DNA of 64,000 nucleotides from Myxococcales bacterium (GTDB lineage: Bacteria > Myxococcota_A > Polyangia > Polyangiales > Polyangiaceae), in the NCBI GenBank assembly GCA_016712525.1, contig JADJQX010000001.1, positions 1,178,001 through 1,242,000 of the forward strand. The letters are read 5' to 3'. The position numbers were made by a program, and so were the translations under genes. The notes beneath the pieces are model-generated. The model was not told where the DNA came from. It was given only the letters and a program-made list of their open reading frames with translations, and did no database searches. Below are positions 34,593 to 43,629 of the stretch, one piece after another. Position 1 is the first letter of the stretch. Every line of letters starts with the position of its first letter.

Positions 34593-35747
34593 TCAGTCCT
34601 CTCGACCCACGAGGTGGTCGGCGAGCGCGACGAGCCCCGCGACGTCCTCGACGGCGCCCCCGAGGTGGGGCGTCGCGACGGCGAACCCGCCGCCGGCCGA
34701 CGCCACGAGGTCGGCGAGGATGCGGCGATCCCGCTCGGCGCGCTGGAGCTCGAGATCGGCCAAGCCCCCGAGCTTCCCGAGCGCCGAGGAAAGCGCGGGG
34801 CTCGCCCCCTCTGGCACCAAGACGCCCTCGGGGCGCACGAGACCGCGGGTGTACGCGTAGCTGCGGTTCAAGATACTGCCGGCGAGGGGGACGCCCAGCT
34901 CCCGCATCTTCGCCTGGAAGAACCCGGCCTCGGCGAGCGCGCTCGGCTCCGGGCTCGTCACGAGGAGGAAGCTCGCGTCACGCGACGTGAGCAGCTCGGC
35001 CACCTCGCCGGCGTGGCCGCGCATGGCCCCGAACATGGTCGAGAACGCGCCGATGAAGACCTTGAGCTCGTCGAAGAAACCGGCGCCGAAGATCCGCGTG
35101 AAGACCGTCGACACGAGCGACGACGCCGCGCGCATGAGCCCGAACGACGTGGGCAAGAAGAGCGAGACGACCCGCTCGTCCAAGAACCCCGAGAGCTTCT
35201 TAGGCGCCTCGAGGAAGTCGAGGGCGTTGCGCGACGGCGGCGTGTCGAGCACCACGAGGTCGTAGTTGCCGCTCGAGGCCAGCGAATGGAGCGCCTCGGC
35301 GGCCGTGTACTCCTGCATCCCGGCGACGAGCCGCGAGACGTGCCCGTAGAGGCGGCTCCCGAGGATCTCCTGGGCCTTCTCGTCCGACTCGGAGAGCCTC
35401 CGCACCATGCCCTCGAAGACGACCTCCGGGTCGAGCATCCACGCCCAGAGCTCCCCCTTCGCGTGACCTATGCCGTCGGGCAACCGGCTCGGGTCGAGGC
35501 GCGCGGGCTCGCGAGACGCGGCGGGGATCCCCATCGCCTCGGCCAGGCGTCGCGCAGGATCGATCGTGAGCACGAGGGTCTTTCGCCCCGCGAGGGCGCC
35601 CGCGAGGCCGATCGCGGCCGACGTGGTCGTCTTCCCGACACCACCCGCGCCGCAGACCACGATGACCTTGCGCGTCGCGACGAGGTCCGCGAGGAACGTC
35701 GTCCCGTGCGTCATGGGGGCCGGAAAGTCGGAGGCGCGCTTCGTCAT
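34593..35747 (-). CDS. ArsA-type ATPase, second gene of a pair
   Basis: The 384-residue protein has an ArsA/GET3 deviant Walker A, VVCGAGGVGKTTTSA (about 31-45), the switch segment LTIDPARRLAEAMG, and DLVVLDTPPSRNALDFLEAP as Walker B region. ArsA-like ATPases dimerise and move metalloids or tail-anchored membrane proteins. No ArsB pump is nearby, and paired ArsA-like genes of this kind are common in deltaproteobacterial lineages, where the function is not settled. The ATG overlaps the stop of the partner gene (ATGA), so the subunits are co-translated and may form a heterodimer. Confidence 0.85.
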   Translation of the reverse strand: MTKRASDFPAPMTHGTTFLADLVATRKVIVVCGAGGVGKTTTSAAIGLAGALAGRKTLVLTIDPARRLAEAMGIPAASREPARLDPSRLPDGIGHAKGELWAWMLDPEVVFEGMVRRLSESDEKAQEILGSRLYGHVSRLVAGMQEYTAAEALHSLASSGNYDLVVLDTPPSRNALDFLEAPKKLSGFLDERVVSLFLPTSFGLMRAASSLVSTVFTRIFGAGFFDELKVFIGAFSTMFGAMRGHAGEVAELLTSRDASFLLVTSPEPSALAEAGFFQAKMRELGVPLAGSILNRSYAYTRGLVRPEGVLVPEGASPALSSALGKLGGLADLELQRAERDRRILADLVASAGGGFAVATPHLGGAVEDVAGLVALADHLVGRED

Positions 35748-36709
35748 TCGCCGCTCCGATCGCCGGCGCGGAAGTGCGCCGACAAGGTCGCGCTCACCTC
35801 GTCGAAGCCGGGGAGGTCCGGCAAGAGGAGGACGTCGGTCCCATGCTCTTCGAGCCTCGCCAGCGCCGCCGCGCTCCGCCCGATGCGCGCGACCGAGCGT
35901 GTCCCGAGCACCTCCGGGATACGCGGGGCATGGGCCGTCACGGCCTCGAGCTCTTCGCGCGTGAAGGGGTCGTGTGGCATGCGATTCAGCACGACGCCTT
36001 TCACCGGGATGGAGTGTTTCGCGATCCCGGTGAGGAGCTCGAGCGCCTCGCTGACGGGCAAGGTCTCGGGCAGGGTGACGACCACCGCGCCCGTGCGCGC
36101 CGGATCGCGGAGGATCTCGAGCCCCTCTTTGACGGCGTCGACGATGGGGCCTCCCGGCAAGATCTCGAGGAGCGTCCCCGGGATCTGGGCGAGCGCGAGC
36201 GCGTGGCCCGTGGCCGGGAGGTCGACGACGACCGTGTCGTAGCGAACGTCTCCGTCGCGGCCCTTCTCGCGCAGCAGCTCGAGAATTCTGTAGAGTACAC
36301 CCATCTCGGGGAGCGCGGGGGCGGCACCGAGGAAGCGGCGAATCGGCTGGGAGCGCATGGCGGCCTCGGCCAGCATCCGCATGGGGAGCACGTCGCGGAG
36401 GAAGGCCGCGTGCCCGCGCGATGGGTCGAGCACGACGAGGTCGAGGCGCTCGCCACACGAGATCGGCTCGAGGGTGGCCCGGGCGGCCCCGAGCGCCTTC
36501 GCGAGCGCCGACGTCTCTTCTGCCGCCGACGCCACTTCCCCGCAGAGCACGCGCTTGTCGGAGGCCGCGAGAGCCCGCGCGATCGACGCGGTGACGCTGG
36601 TCTTGCCGACCCCGCCCTTCCCGGTCACGAGGATCGTTCGGAGCGAAGAAATCTCGTCCCACACGCCCGCGGTGCGAGCGACGGCGCCCGCGGTTCGATG
36701 GGTTCCCAT
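35744..36709 (-). CDS. ArsA-type ATPase, first gene of a pair
   Basis: The 321-residue protein has Walker A LVTGKGGVGKTSVTASIARA (about 30-49) including the extra signature Lys, then LDLVVLDPSRGHAAFLRDVL and DTVVVDLPATGHALAL. It is shorter than its partner and lacks the long helical insert with RRLSESDEKAQEIL found there. The start at ATG 36709 was picked; the upstream extension is Arg-rich shadow sequence. The two genes form a two-gene operon. Confidence 0.85.
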   Translation of the reverse strand: MGTHRTAGAVARTAGVWDEISSLRTILVTGKGGVGKTSVTASIARALAASDKRVLCGEVASAAEETSALAKALGAARATLEPISCGERLDLVVLDPSRGHAAFLRDVLPMRMLAEAAMRSQPIRRFLGAAPALPEMGVLYRILELLREKGRDGDVRYDTVVVDLPATGHALALAQIPGTLLEILPGGPIVDAVKEGLEILRDPARTGAVVVTLPETLPVSEALELLTGIAKHSIPVKGVVLNRMPHDPFTREELEAVTAHAPRIPEVLGTRSVARIGRSAAALARLEEHGTDVLLLPDLPGFDEVSATLSAHFRAGDRSGE

Positions 36710-36882
36710 GTCTCTCGAGCGTATCCGATGTCGGCCCACGCGGTCGGTTTCGTCGCGGGAAGGCGCCTCGACGACCCGGGGCGAGGTGCACCGGATGCGC
36801 GCCGCCGCAAACCGAGCACGGATGTCACTTCGAGTAGCAGGTTTTCGACGCGCGGCACGAGGGGTGCACACCGGAGCACATC

Positions 36883-39800
36883 ATGCGCTCGCGACACGGC
36901 TCACGGACGATTCGCCTCGGCTCGGTGCTGGCTCTCGGAGGATTCCTCTCGGCGGCCCACGCGGTCGGGGCGTGCGCGACCGAGGGTGACGACGACGAAG
37001 ACCAAGAGCTCACCGGGCGGGCCGAGAGCGCTCTCCAGGCCACGAGCCTCACCGGCACGAGCCTCCCGGCGAAGGCGCTCGCGCTCACGTTCGACGACGG
37101 CCCGAGCGCGCGCACCGCGGAGCTCTCGACGTACCTCAAGTCGCAGAACATCAAGGCGACGTTCTTCGTGAACGGCGGCCACCTGGCGACCACGACGCTG
37201 CCCAACCCGAACGGCATCACGGTGATGCCCGGCGCGGCCGCGATCCTCGCGCAGCTCGTGGCCGACGGGCACTTGGTCGCGAACCACACGGTCACTCACC
37301 GCGACCTCGTGAGTCAGGTGCTCCCGACGGGCGCCGCGATGGTCGTCCAGGAGCTCTCCGAGACGGACACGGCGATGGCGAGCTCGGTGCCGTCGAGCCA
37401 TTTCCTCTTTCGTGCGCCATACGGCTCGTTCAACGCCGGCGTCTACGACGCCCTCAAGGGCTCGGCGATGAACAAGTACGCGGGTCCCGTAGGGTGGGAC
37501 GTCGGCGGCACGTCGAACGACTATCCGAACCGCGCGGCCGACTGGGCGTGCTGGCAAGGGCAGCTCTACGCGGGATCGACGCCCGCGAACGGCACGGGCT
37601 ACGCCACGACGAGCCAATGCGGCGACGCGTACCTCGCCGAGATCACCACGGCGGGGCGCGGGATCGTGCTCATGCACGACCCTTACTCGTGGGCGAACGG
37701 CAGCACCGTCGACATGGTGAAGTACATGGTGCCCATCCTCAAATCGAGGGGGTACACCTTCGTCCGCGCCGACGAGGTGCCGGCCATCGCGGCGCTCTTC
37801 CCGACCTCCGGGGCGAACGTGGTCGTCCTCCCGCGGCCCCCGGCGCGCGTGACGCCGGTGTTCACCGACACGTACGTCGCACCCTTCGTGCAGTCGGGGA
37901 GCGGCTTCACGGCCACGCGGACCACGACCACCAAGGCCTCGGGCACGCACTCGCTCTCGGTCAAAATCACGACCCCGGGCGCCGCCTATGGTGTGGCGAT
38001 CCCGAGCGGTGATCAGGCCTACTCGGGCGCCGGCCAGACCGAGCTCCGCTTCGCGTTCAACGCAGGCGCGACCGTGCACGCCGGGATCGACACCCTCCGC
38101 GTCGCCATCGAGGACGACGACGGCGCGACGCCAACGACGAGCGTGGCGTTGAAGCCGTACTTGGTCTCGTCCGGGAGCGTCCTCGCGAGCACCTGGTACA
38201 GGGTCACGATCCCGACGAGCGCGCTCAACCCGAACGGACGCCCCATCCGACGCGTGCAGATCGTCAACGCGGGCACCCTCGCGAACGTTCCCTTTTTCGT
38301 CGACGACATCGCGCTCGGCTGGACCGACCCCTCGCCCACCGAACGGCTCGTCTACACGGACTCGGCGGCGCCGAGCTTCTCGGTCGGTGGTTGGTCGGTC
38401 ACGAGCGCGACGAGCACGTTCCGAACGACCGGCGCGACCTCACGGAAGGGCACGTTCACCGGCGCGTGGGGCGCTCTCACCTTCACCTACGATTGGAATC
38501 TTCCCGCCTTCCCCGCGGGCACGCACACCGCCGTCTCGTTCGACATCTCGGGCGGCTCGGGCACCCCTCCCGCCGCGCTCGGCTCCATGGTGGTAGGCCT
38601 GAACGGCTCGCCTACGAAGAAGCTCCTCCCGTACGTGCCGGGAGGCTTCAAGGCCAACACCTGGTACCGCGTCACGATCCCGGTGGCCGACCTGGTCACG
38701 GGCTCGTACCGACAGGTCACGTTCAAGAACGAGTCGACGTCCCTCTATTCGTTCTACGTCGATCAGGTCCACTTCGAGACGGATCACACGCCGCCCGCGC
38801 TCGTCGACCCGACCGTGCCTCCCGGAGATCCGGACACGTTCGCGCCCGGCGAGACCGACGTCGTCACCGTCGTTCGGACGGCCGAGGACCGAAAGCCGAT
38901 TTCGCCCCTCATCTACGGGATAAACGGCTTCGCGTCGTCGAGCGTCCCGGCCGACGTGCTCGCCTCGGTGACGCTCGTGCGGCGCGGTGGCGATCGTGGA
39001 AATTCCTACAATTGGGAGACGAACGTCTCCAACGGCTCGCTCAACAACGGCTTCGTCAACGACATGACCTTGGCGGGCGGCACGCCGAACCCGAACGCGC
39101 CCGCCGCCCAAGATTTGGCGCTCCTCGCGGCCCATCGGCCGGCCGGACGCGCGGTCATGGTCCCGTTCGTGCTCAACGACTGGGTCTCCGGCCCGCTCGG
39201 CGGCATCGGAGCGTGGAATCAGCCGGGGTGGAACCGCGCGCAGTACTTCAAGCGCACGGGCTTCGTGAAGCCGACGCCATTCGCGGCGACCCCCGACCTC
39301 ACGGACGGGATGGTCTACACCGACGAGCACCTCCAGTACCTCCGCGACAAGTACCCTGGCCAAGACATCACCGCGCCGGGCCCGGGGCGCCTGCTCGTCG
39401 GGATCGACAACGAGCCGGACCTCTACCCGTACAACTTCCCGATGCTCCAGTCGGGCACAGGCGCGGCGATCGTGCGGAACGGGACGACCGTCGGCCGGTG
39501 GGTGAAGAGCGAAGAGTTCACGCAGCGCATGCTGACGTTCGCGCGCAAGGTGAAGCAGATGGCGCCGCAAGCGCACATCGTCGGGCCGAGCCACTACCAC
39601 TTCGACGGCTGGACGACCTGGTGGGACGAGAACACGACGCTCTACTCCAACGCGGGCACGGCGCGCTGGTACATGGACGATTTCCTCGCCACGGTGCGCG
39701 CGGCGAGCGAACAAGAGGGCAAGCGCCTCCTCGATACGTGGGACTTTCACTGGTACCCGCAGGGCGTGTCGAACGGCACGTACGTGTGGAACCTCGACCA

Positions 39801-40470
39801 CGCGACGCGCGCCCTCACCGCGAACGAGATCGATCAGATCGTGCAGGGGCCGCGAAGCTACTGGGACACGACGTACGACGAGCACTCGTGGATCACCGAG
39901 CCGTGGCACCTCGGCGGCCCCACGTACGTGCTCCCGCGGCTCAAGGCGCGCATCGAGGCCGCGTACCCCGGCACCAAGATCGGCGTGACCGAGTACAACC
40001 CCGGCGGGCGCAACCACATCGCGAGCGGGCTCGGCGTCGCGGACTCGCTCGGCGTCTTCCAACGCCAGGGCGTCGAGATCGCGGCCTTCTGGCCGGAGGG
40101 CAGCGCGACGGCCCTCGCGTACGCCTACGGGGCGCTCAAGCTGCTCCGGAACGCCGACGGCGCGGGCCTCCGCTACGCCGACACCGACGTCCGCGTGGAG
40201 CACCCCGAGATCGCCGAGAGCTCGGTCTACGCCGGGAGCGACACGCCGAACCGCGTCACCGTGCTCGTCATCAACAAGACGAACGCGACGCGGCGGGTCG
40301 GTGTTCGCACCTTCAACACGAAGCGGCTCACGCAGGTCGCCGCTTACCGCATCGACGCGGCGCACTCGAGCCCGTTCCTCGCCTCGACCGAGGCGCTCTC
40401 CAAGGTGAACGCCTACGCGTACGCGGCGCCCGCCATGAGCGCCACGATGCTCGTGTTCACCGCGCCTTGA
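36883..40470 (+). CDS. Secreted NodB polysaccharide deacetylase-GH44 glycosidase fusion
   Basis: The 1195-residue protein has a signal peptide, then a NodB domain (about 60-300): ALTFDDGPSARTAELSTYLK with the metal Asp, ANHTVTHRDL with the HxxxH, and FLFRAPYGSFNAGVYDA. Two jelly-roll carbohydrate-binding-like modules follow (about 325-480 and 490-635, each with TWYRVTIP). The C-terminal half (about 665-1195) is a GH44 domain: SPLIYGINGFASSS, RRGGDRGNSYNWETNVSNG, acid/base Glu844 in GIDNEPDLYP and nucleophile Glu1037 in GVTEYNPGGRNHIASG. GH44 members are endo-glucanases or xyloglucanases. Joining deacetylation and backbone cleavage points to an acetylated plant or bacterial polysaccharide. Confidence 0.87.
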   Translation: MRSRHGSRTIRLGSVLALGGFLSAAHAVGACATEGDDDEDQELTGRAESALQATSLTGTSLPAKALALTFDDGPSARTAELSTYLKSQNIKATFFVNGGHLATTTLPNPNGITVMPGAAAILAQLVADGHLVANHTVTHRDLVSQVLPTGAAMVVQELSETDTAMASSVPSSHFLFRAPYGSFNAGVYDALKGSAMNKYAGPVGWDVGGTSNDYPNRAADWACWQGQLYAGSTPANGTGYATTSQCGDAYLAEITTAGRGIVLMHDPYSWANGSTVDMVKYMVPILKSRGYTFVRADEVPAIAALFPTSGANVVVLPRPPARVTPVFTDTYVAPFVQSGSGFTATRTTTTKASGTHSLSVKITTPGAAYGVAIPSGDQAYSGAGQTELRFAFNAGATVHAGIDTLRVAIEDDDGATPTTSVALKPYLVSSGSVLASTWYRVTIPTSALNPNGRPIRRVQIVNAGTLANVPFFVDDIALGWTDPSPTERLVYTDSAAPSFSVGGWSVTSATSTFRTTGATSRKGTFTGAWGALTFTYDWNLPAFPAGTHTAVSFDISGGSGTPPAALGSMVVGLNGSPTKKLLPYVPGGFKANTWYRVTIPVADLVTGSYRQVTFKNESTSLYSFYVDQVHFETDHTPPALVDPTVPPGDPDTFAPGETDVVTVVRTAEDRKPISPLIYGINGFASSSVPADVLASVTLVRRGGDRGNSYNWETNVSNGSLNNGFVNDMTLAGGTPNPNAPAAQDLALLAAHRPAGRAVMVPFVLNDWVSGPLGGIGAWNQPGWNRAQYFKRTGFVKPTPFAATPDLTDGMVYTDEHLQYLRDKYPGQDITAPGPGRLLVGIDNEPDLYPYNFPMLQSGTGAAIVRNGTTVGRWVKSEEFTQRMLTFARKVKQMAPQAHIVGPSHYHFDGWTTWWDENTTLYSNAGTARWYMDDFLATVRAASEQEGKRLLDTWDFHWYPQGVSNGTYVWNLDHATRALTANEIDQIVQGPRSYWDTTYDEHSWITEPWHLGGPTYVLPRLKARIEAAYPGTKIGVTEYNPGGRNHIASGLGVADSLGVFQRQGVEIAAFWPEGSATALAYAYGALKLLRNADGAGLRYADTDVRVEHPEIAESSVYAGSDTPNRVTVLVINKTNATRRVGVRTFNTKRLTQVAAYRIDAAHSSPFLASTEALSKVNAYAYAAPAMSATMLVFTAP

Positions 40471-40518
40471 GGGTGGGGGCACGTGACGAGCGTCGACCTC
40501 GGCCGACGCGCCCTTTCG

Positions 40519-40547
40519 GAGGCGGACGGCGGGTCCTCCTCCGCCTC
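40519..40547. terminator. Bidirectional terminator-like hairpin
   Basis: GAGGCGGA (40519-40526) pairs perfectly with TCCGCCTC (40540-40547) across a 13-base loop. It lies between the convergent GH44 fusion and serine hydrolase genes and could end both transcripts. No clear T-run is present. Confidence 0.45.
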
Positions 40548-40549
40548 TC

Positions 40550-40585
40550 TCCTACCAAGGAGCTCCCGGCGGCCGCTCGGGCTCA
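40550..40585 (-). repeat. Stop-overlapping 3' element, copy 2
   Basis: Beginning with the stop codon of the serine hydrolase, the gene strand reads TGAGCCCGAGCGGCCGCCGG followed by GAGCTCCTTGG. It matches copy 1 at 29976-30013 in about 30 of 36 positions, with the same position relative to the stop. Confidence 0.45.
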
Positions 40586-41956
40586 GGGCGCGCAGACGTC
40601 GGGCTTGCCGGCGGGCGCGCTGGTGCACCCACGCGGACATACCGTCGCGGCCCCTCGCGGGCACGAATAGAGCACCCCGGGCCGCCCGGAATAGTCGCCC
40701 TGTGCCGTGTGCCCGCACACCGTCCAGGTGGGTCGGAGCACGCACGGGCTCACCTTGTCGAGGAGCGCTCCGGAGAGCGCCACACGATCGGGATGGATGG
40801 ATCGGCCATTGCGTGAGGGATACACACGATTCGTGAGCACGACGGTGTACACGGAGGAGTCTGGGTCGATGCAGAAGCTCGTACCGGCGAAGCCCGTGTG
40901 GCCCACGGTTCGCGGACCGAAGCCCTTGCCACAGTGGGACGGGCGCACCTCGAAGCCGAGCGCGCGCTCGGAGCCGAGCTGGTCGCGCACGCCCTGGCTC
41001 GAAAAGAACGCGTCTCGCGTCTCACGCCGGACGAGGGTGTCGCGGAGGAGCGCGCGGACGAGCCGGCCGAGATCCCCGGCCGTCGAGAACATCCCCGCGT
41101 TCCCCCCCACGCCCCCGAAGAAGAACGACGTCTCGTCGTGCACCTCTCCGACGATGGTCCCCTTTCGGCCGGCGCGGTCGCCCGTGGCGTACGTCTCGGT
41201 CGGCGCGACGTTCGTCTCACCCGTGGGGTTGAAGCGTGTGCGAGACATGCCAAGGGGGGCGAAGACCTCCTCGGCGAGGTAGGCGTCGAGGCGCTTCCCC
41301 GAGCTCTTCTGGACCATGGCCGCGGCGAGCACGAGGTTGAGGTCGCTGTAGGTCGGCGCGCACTTGCCCGCCTGGAATACGCGCCCCGCGTGGAGGTTCA
41401 TGAACGCGACGACCTTCGACGCATCGGCGCCGCGACCCTCCCGGGTGGCGAGCGATCCGGGAGGAGGGCCGTCGAGGAGGCACGACGTGTGGGACAAGAG
41501 GCGCTTCACGGTGATCCCGGCGAACGCGGGCGCGAGGTCCGGCAGGAGCGCGCGCACGTCGCTCGTGAGCGCGAGGCGTCCACGATCGACCTCTCGCATC
41601 ACGGCCACGGTCGTCCCGAGCGCCTTGGTCACGCTCGCGAGGTCGTACATGGTGTCCTCGTTCACGGGGCGGGCGTCGTACGCGAGGCTCCCGTAGGCGC
41701 GGGTGATCGTCTGATCGTCGGCCTCATTTGCCAGGTCGAAGAGCGCTCCCGCGTGGACGACGGCCCCAGGGAATCGGCGCGCCGTGACCGCGTCGTGGAG
41801 GAGGGGGTCGAGCGTCCGGAAGAGATCCGTCTGCGCGCCCTCGCTCTCCGCGGCGACGGGCTCGTCCGACGTCGTTTCGGCGGAGCAGCCGAGCGCCGTG
41901 ACGGCCGAGAGCGAGGTGGCGAGCGCGATCGAGAGGCCGAGCTTCGAGATGTTCAT
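40583..41956 (-). CDS. Serine hydrolase (class C beta-lactamase fold) lipoprotein with C-terminal Cys-rich module
   Basis: The 457-residue protein has a lipoprotein signal (VTALGC) and a serine beta-lactamase/DD-peptidase domain: LASVTKALG (SxxK nucleophile), YSDLNLVLAAAM (YxN-like) and VGHTGFAGTSF (HTG in place of KTG). The last 55 residues (about 403-457) are a Cys-rich module with VCGHTAQGDYSGRPGVLYSC and CPRGC, the same type as in the lipoproteins at 16331 and 17408. Its ATG overlaps the stop of the NamZ-like gene (ATGA). In Bacillus a similar serine hydrolase sits beside namZ, so a role in peptidoglycan degradation or recovery fits. Confidence 0.87.
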   Translation of the reverse strand: MNISKLGLSIALATSLSAVTALGCSAETTSDEPVAAESEGAQTDLFRTLDPLLHDAVTARRFPGAVVHAGALFDLANEADDQTITRAYGSLAYDARPVNEDTMYDLASVTKALGTTVAVMREVDRGRLALTSDVRALLPDLAPAFAGITVKRLLSHTSCLLDGPPPGSLATREGRGADASKVVAFMNLHAGRVFQAGKCAPTYSDLNLVLAAAMVQKSSGKRLDAYLAEEVFAPLGMSRTRFNPTGETNVAPTETYATGDRAGRKGTIVGEVHDETSFFFGGVGGNAGMFSTAGDLGRLVRALLRDTLVRRETRDAFFSSQGVRDQLGSERALGFEVRPSHCGKGFGPRTVGHTGFAGTSFCIDPDSSVYTVVLTNRVYPSRNGRSIHPDRVALSGALLDKVSPCVLRPTWTVCGHTAQGDYSGRPGVLYSCPRGAATVCPRGCTSAPAGKPDVCAP

Positions 41957-43392
41957 CGCGAGTACTCCGGGAAGAGGTAGCGGGTGCGGGTCGCGAGGAA
42001 CCGCTCGCGCGCGGGGCCGAGGGAGGTCATGAGGTCGGTCGTCGCTCGGGCGAGGTCGGCTTCGGGTCGCTCGACCGCGAGGCGAAGGCCGTCCGAGCCC
42101 CAGAGAGCGCGGAGCCAGGCGCCGCCGTCGGGGACACCGCCCTGCGCCCACTGGAGGTCTTTGCGGTAGAGGCGGTTCACGGCGGTGAGGATCGCGACGC
42201 CGAGCGGGACGGCGCGGAAGGCCTTCGGGTCGGTCACACGCAGCGCGAGCCCTCGCACCTTGAGGCCCGCGTACTTGTTCGACGAGGGCACGACCTCCGC
42301 GGGCGTGACGGACACGACGTCCCTCCCGCCGATCGGGCAGTCCGTGGCGCTCGGGCACGCGTGCGCCTTCACGGTCGCCGCGAGGACGCCGAGATCACCC
42401 GTGATCCACGGCGCGCCGACGACCTCGAAGGGCGCGTCGGTGCCCCGCCCCTCGCTGAGCGAGGTCCCCTCGAGCAAGCACGTCCCGGGGTAGAGGAGGA
42501 TCGCGTTCTCGGAGCGCAGGTTCGGCGACGGGCGGAGCGGCGTGGTCTCTCCCGGCGCAGGCCGCCCGAAGCTCGGCGCGTAGTAGAGCCGCTGCTGCGC
42601 GAGGGTCGTCCCTCGGGCGTAGCCCACGGACCGTACGACGTGGAGCGTGAGCGACGACGCCGCAGCCACGAGCCCCTCCCCTTTCACGTACGTCGCGAGC
42701 TCGCCCACGGTCATGCCGTGCTCGATGGGGACCGGGTACATCCCGACGAAGCCCGGCCCCTTCGCGCGATCCTCGGCGCGCGCGGCGAGCGTGCGCGGGT
42801 CGAGCACGGGGCCGTCGACGCGGGAGCCCGTGAGGTTCGGGCGGTCGAGGACGAACATGGTCTTGCCCTGCTCGGCCGCGGCCTCCATCACGAGACCAAG
42901 CGTCGACACGAACGTGTAGAAGCGCGCGCCCACGTCCTGGATATCGAAGAAGACGAGGTCGACGTCCGCGAGATCCTCGCGCGACGGCTTCTTCTTGGAC
43001 CCATAGAGGCTCACGAGGGGGACACCCGAGCGGTCGCGCCCCGACGTCACGGGGACGCCGGCCTCCGCCTCGCCGCGCGCGCCGTGCTCGGGCGCGAAGA
43101 TCTTCACGACGTCGAGCCCAGCGTCCCGGAAGACGTCGATCGCGTGTTTGCCGCGGACCGTGACGGCCGTCTGGTTCACGACCAGGGCGATGCGCTTTCC
43201 GCGGAGATCGATCTGACCCGCGACACGCGCAGGGGACGACGCGAAGCGAGCCTCGAGCACGTCGAGGCCGCTCTCTCCGGCGGGCGCGGACTGAGCCTCC
43301 TCGGAGAGCGCGTCGTCCGACGACGGCGCTTCGGCGGAGCACGCGGCGAGGACGACGGCGATCGCGGTGAGGAGGGCGCGCTTGGCGAGCAT
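41953..43392 (-). CDS. namZ: NamZ-like exo-muramidase (DUF1343) lipoprotein
   Basis: The 479-residue protein has a lipoprotein signal (IAVVLAAC) and the DUF1343 domain: LVVNQTAVTVRGKHAIDVFR, FAPEHGARGEAEAGV, LVFFDIQDVGARFYTFVSTL, VLDRPNLTG, and PIEHGMTVGELA. Characterised members (NamZ, YbbC) are exo-beta-N-acetylmuramidases that release MurNAc from peptidoglycan fragments. The ATG at 43392 was preferred to the GTG two codons upstream. It is followed directly by a serine hydrolase, as in the ybb cluster of Bacillus, giving a two-gene wall-degradation operon. Confidence 0.87.
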   Translation of the reverse strand: MLAKRALLTAIAVVLAACSAEAPSSDDALSEEAQSAPAGESGLDVLEARFASSPARVAGQIDLRGKRIALVVNQTAVTVRGKHAIDVFRDAGLDVVKIFAPEHGARGEAEAGVPVTSGRDRSGVPLVSLYGSKKKPSREDLADVDLVFFDIQDVGARFYTFVSTLGLVMEAAAEQGKTMFVLDRPNLTGSRVDGPVLDPRTLAARAEDRAKGPGFVGMYPVPIEHGMTVGELATYVKGEGLVAAASSLTLHVVRSVGYARGTTLAQQRLYYAPSFGRPAPGETTPLRPSPNLRSENAILLYPGTCLLEGTSLSEGRGTDAPFEVVGAPWITGDLGVLAATVKAHACPSATDCPIGGRDVVSVTPAEVVPSSNKYAGLKVRGLALRVTDPKAFRAVPLGVAILTAVNRLYRKDLQWAQGGVPDGGAWLRALWGSDGLRLAVERPEADLARATTDLMTSLGPARERFLATRTRYLFPEYSR

Positions 43393-43629
43393 GCCCACCC
43401 TTCAGCACACCCCATGCCACCTCGACGCACACGTGCACCCTCCTGAAATCACACAGGTTCTTTGGATGGAACGTGCGCGTGCCCGGGGTCACGACCCCGG
43501 ATCGCTTGCTGCGCGTGTGCGATCGAAACGATCGCGCTCGGCTCGGCGAACCCGTCGGGAGGTCTCGGGGCAGGAGCGTCCTCGCGTCCTCGCGTGGGCT
43601 CGGCTCGGTCGGCCGTCATGGGCGCGCGG

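Noticed and set aside
36851..36868. Sigma-54-like element GCGGCACGAGGGGTGCA before the NodB-GH44 gene
   Set aside because: The predicted transcript would start after the GGAG ribosome binding site and four bases before the ATG, so it is probably a chance match.
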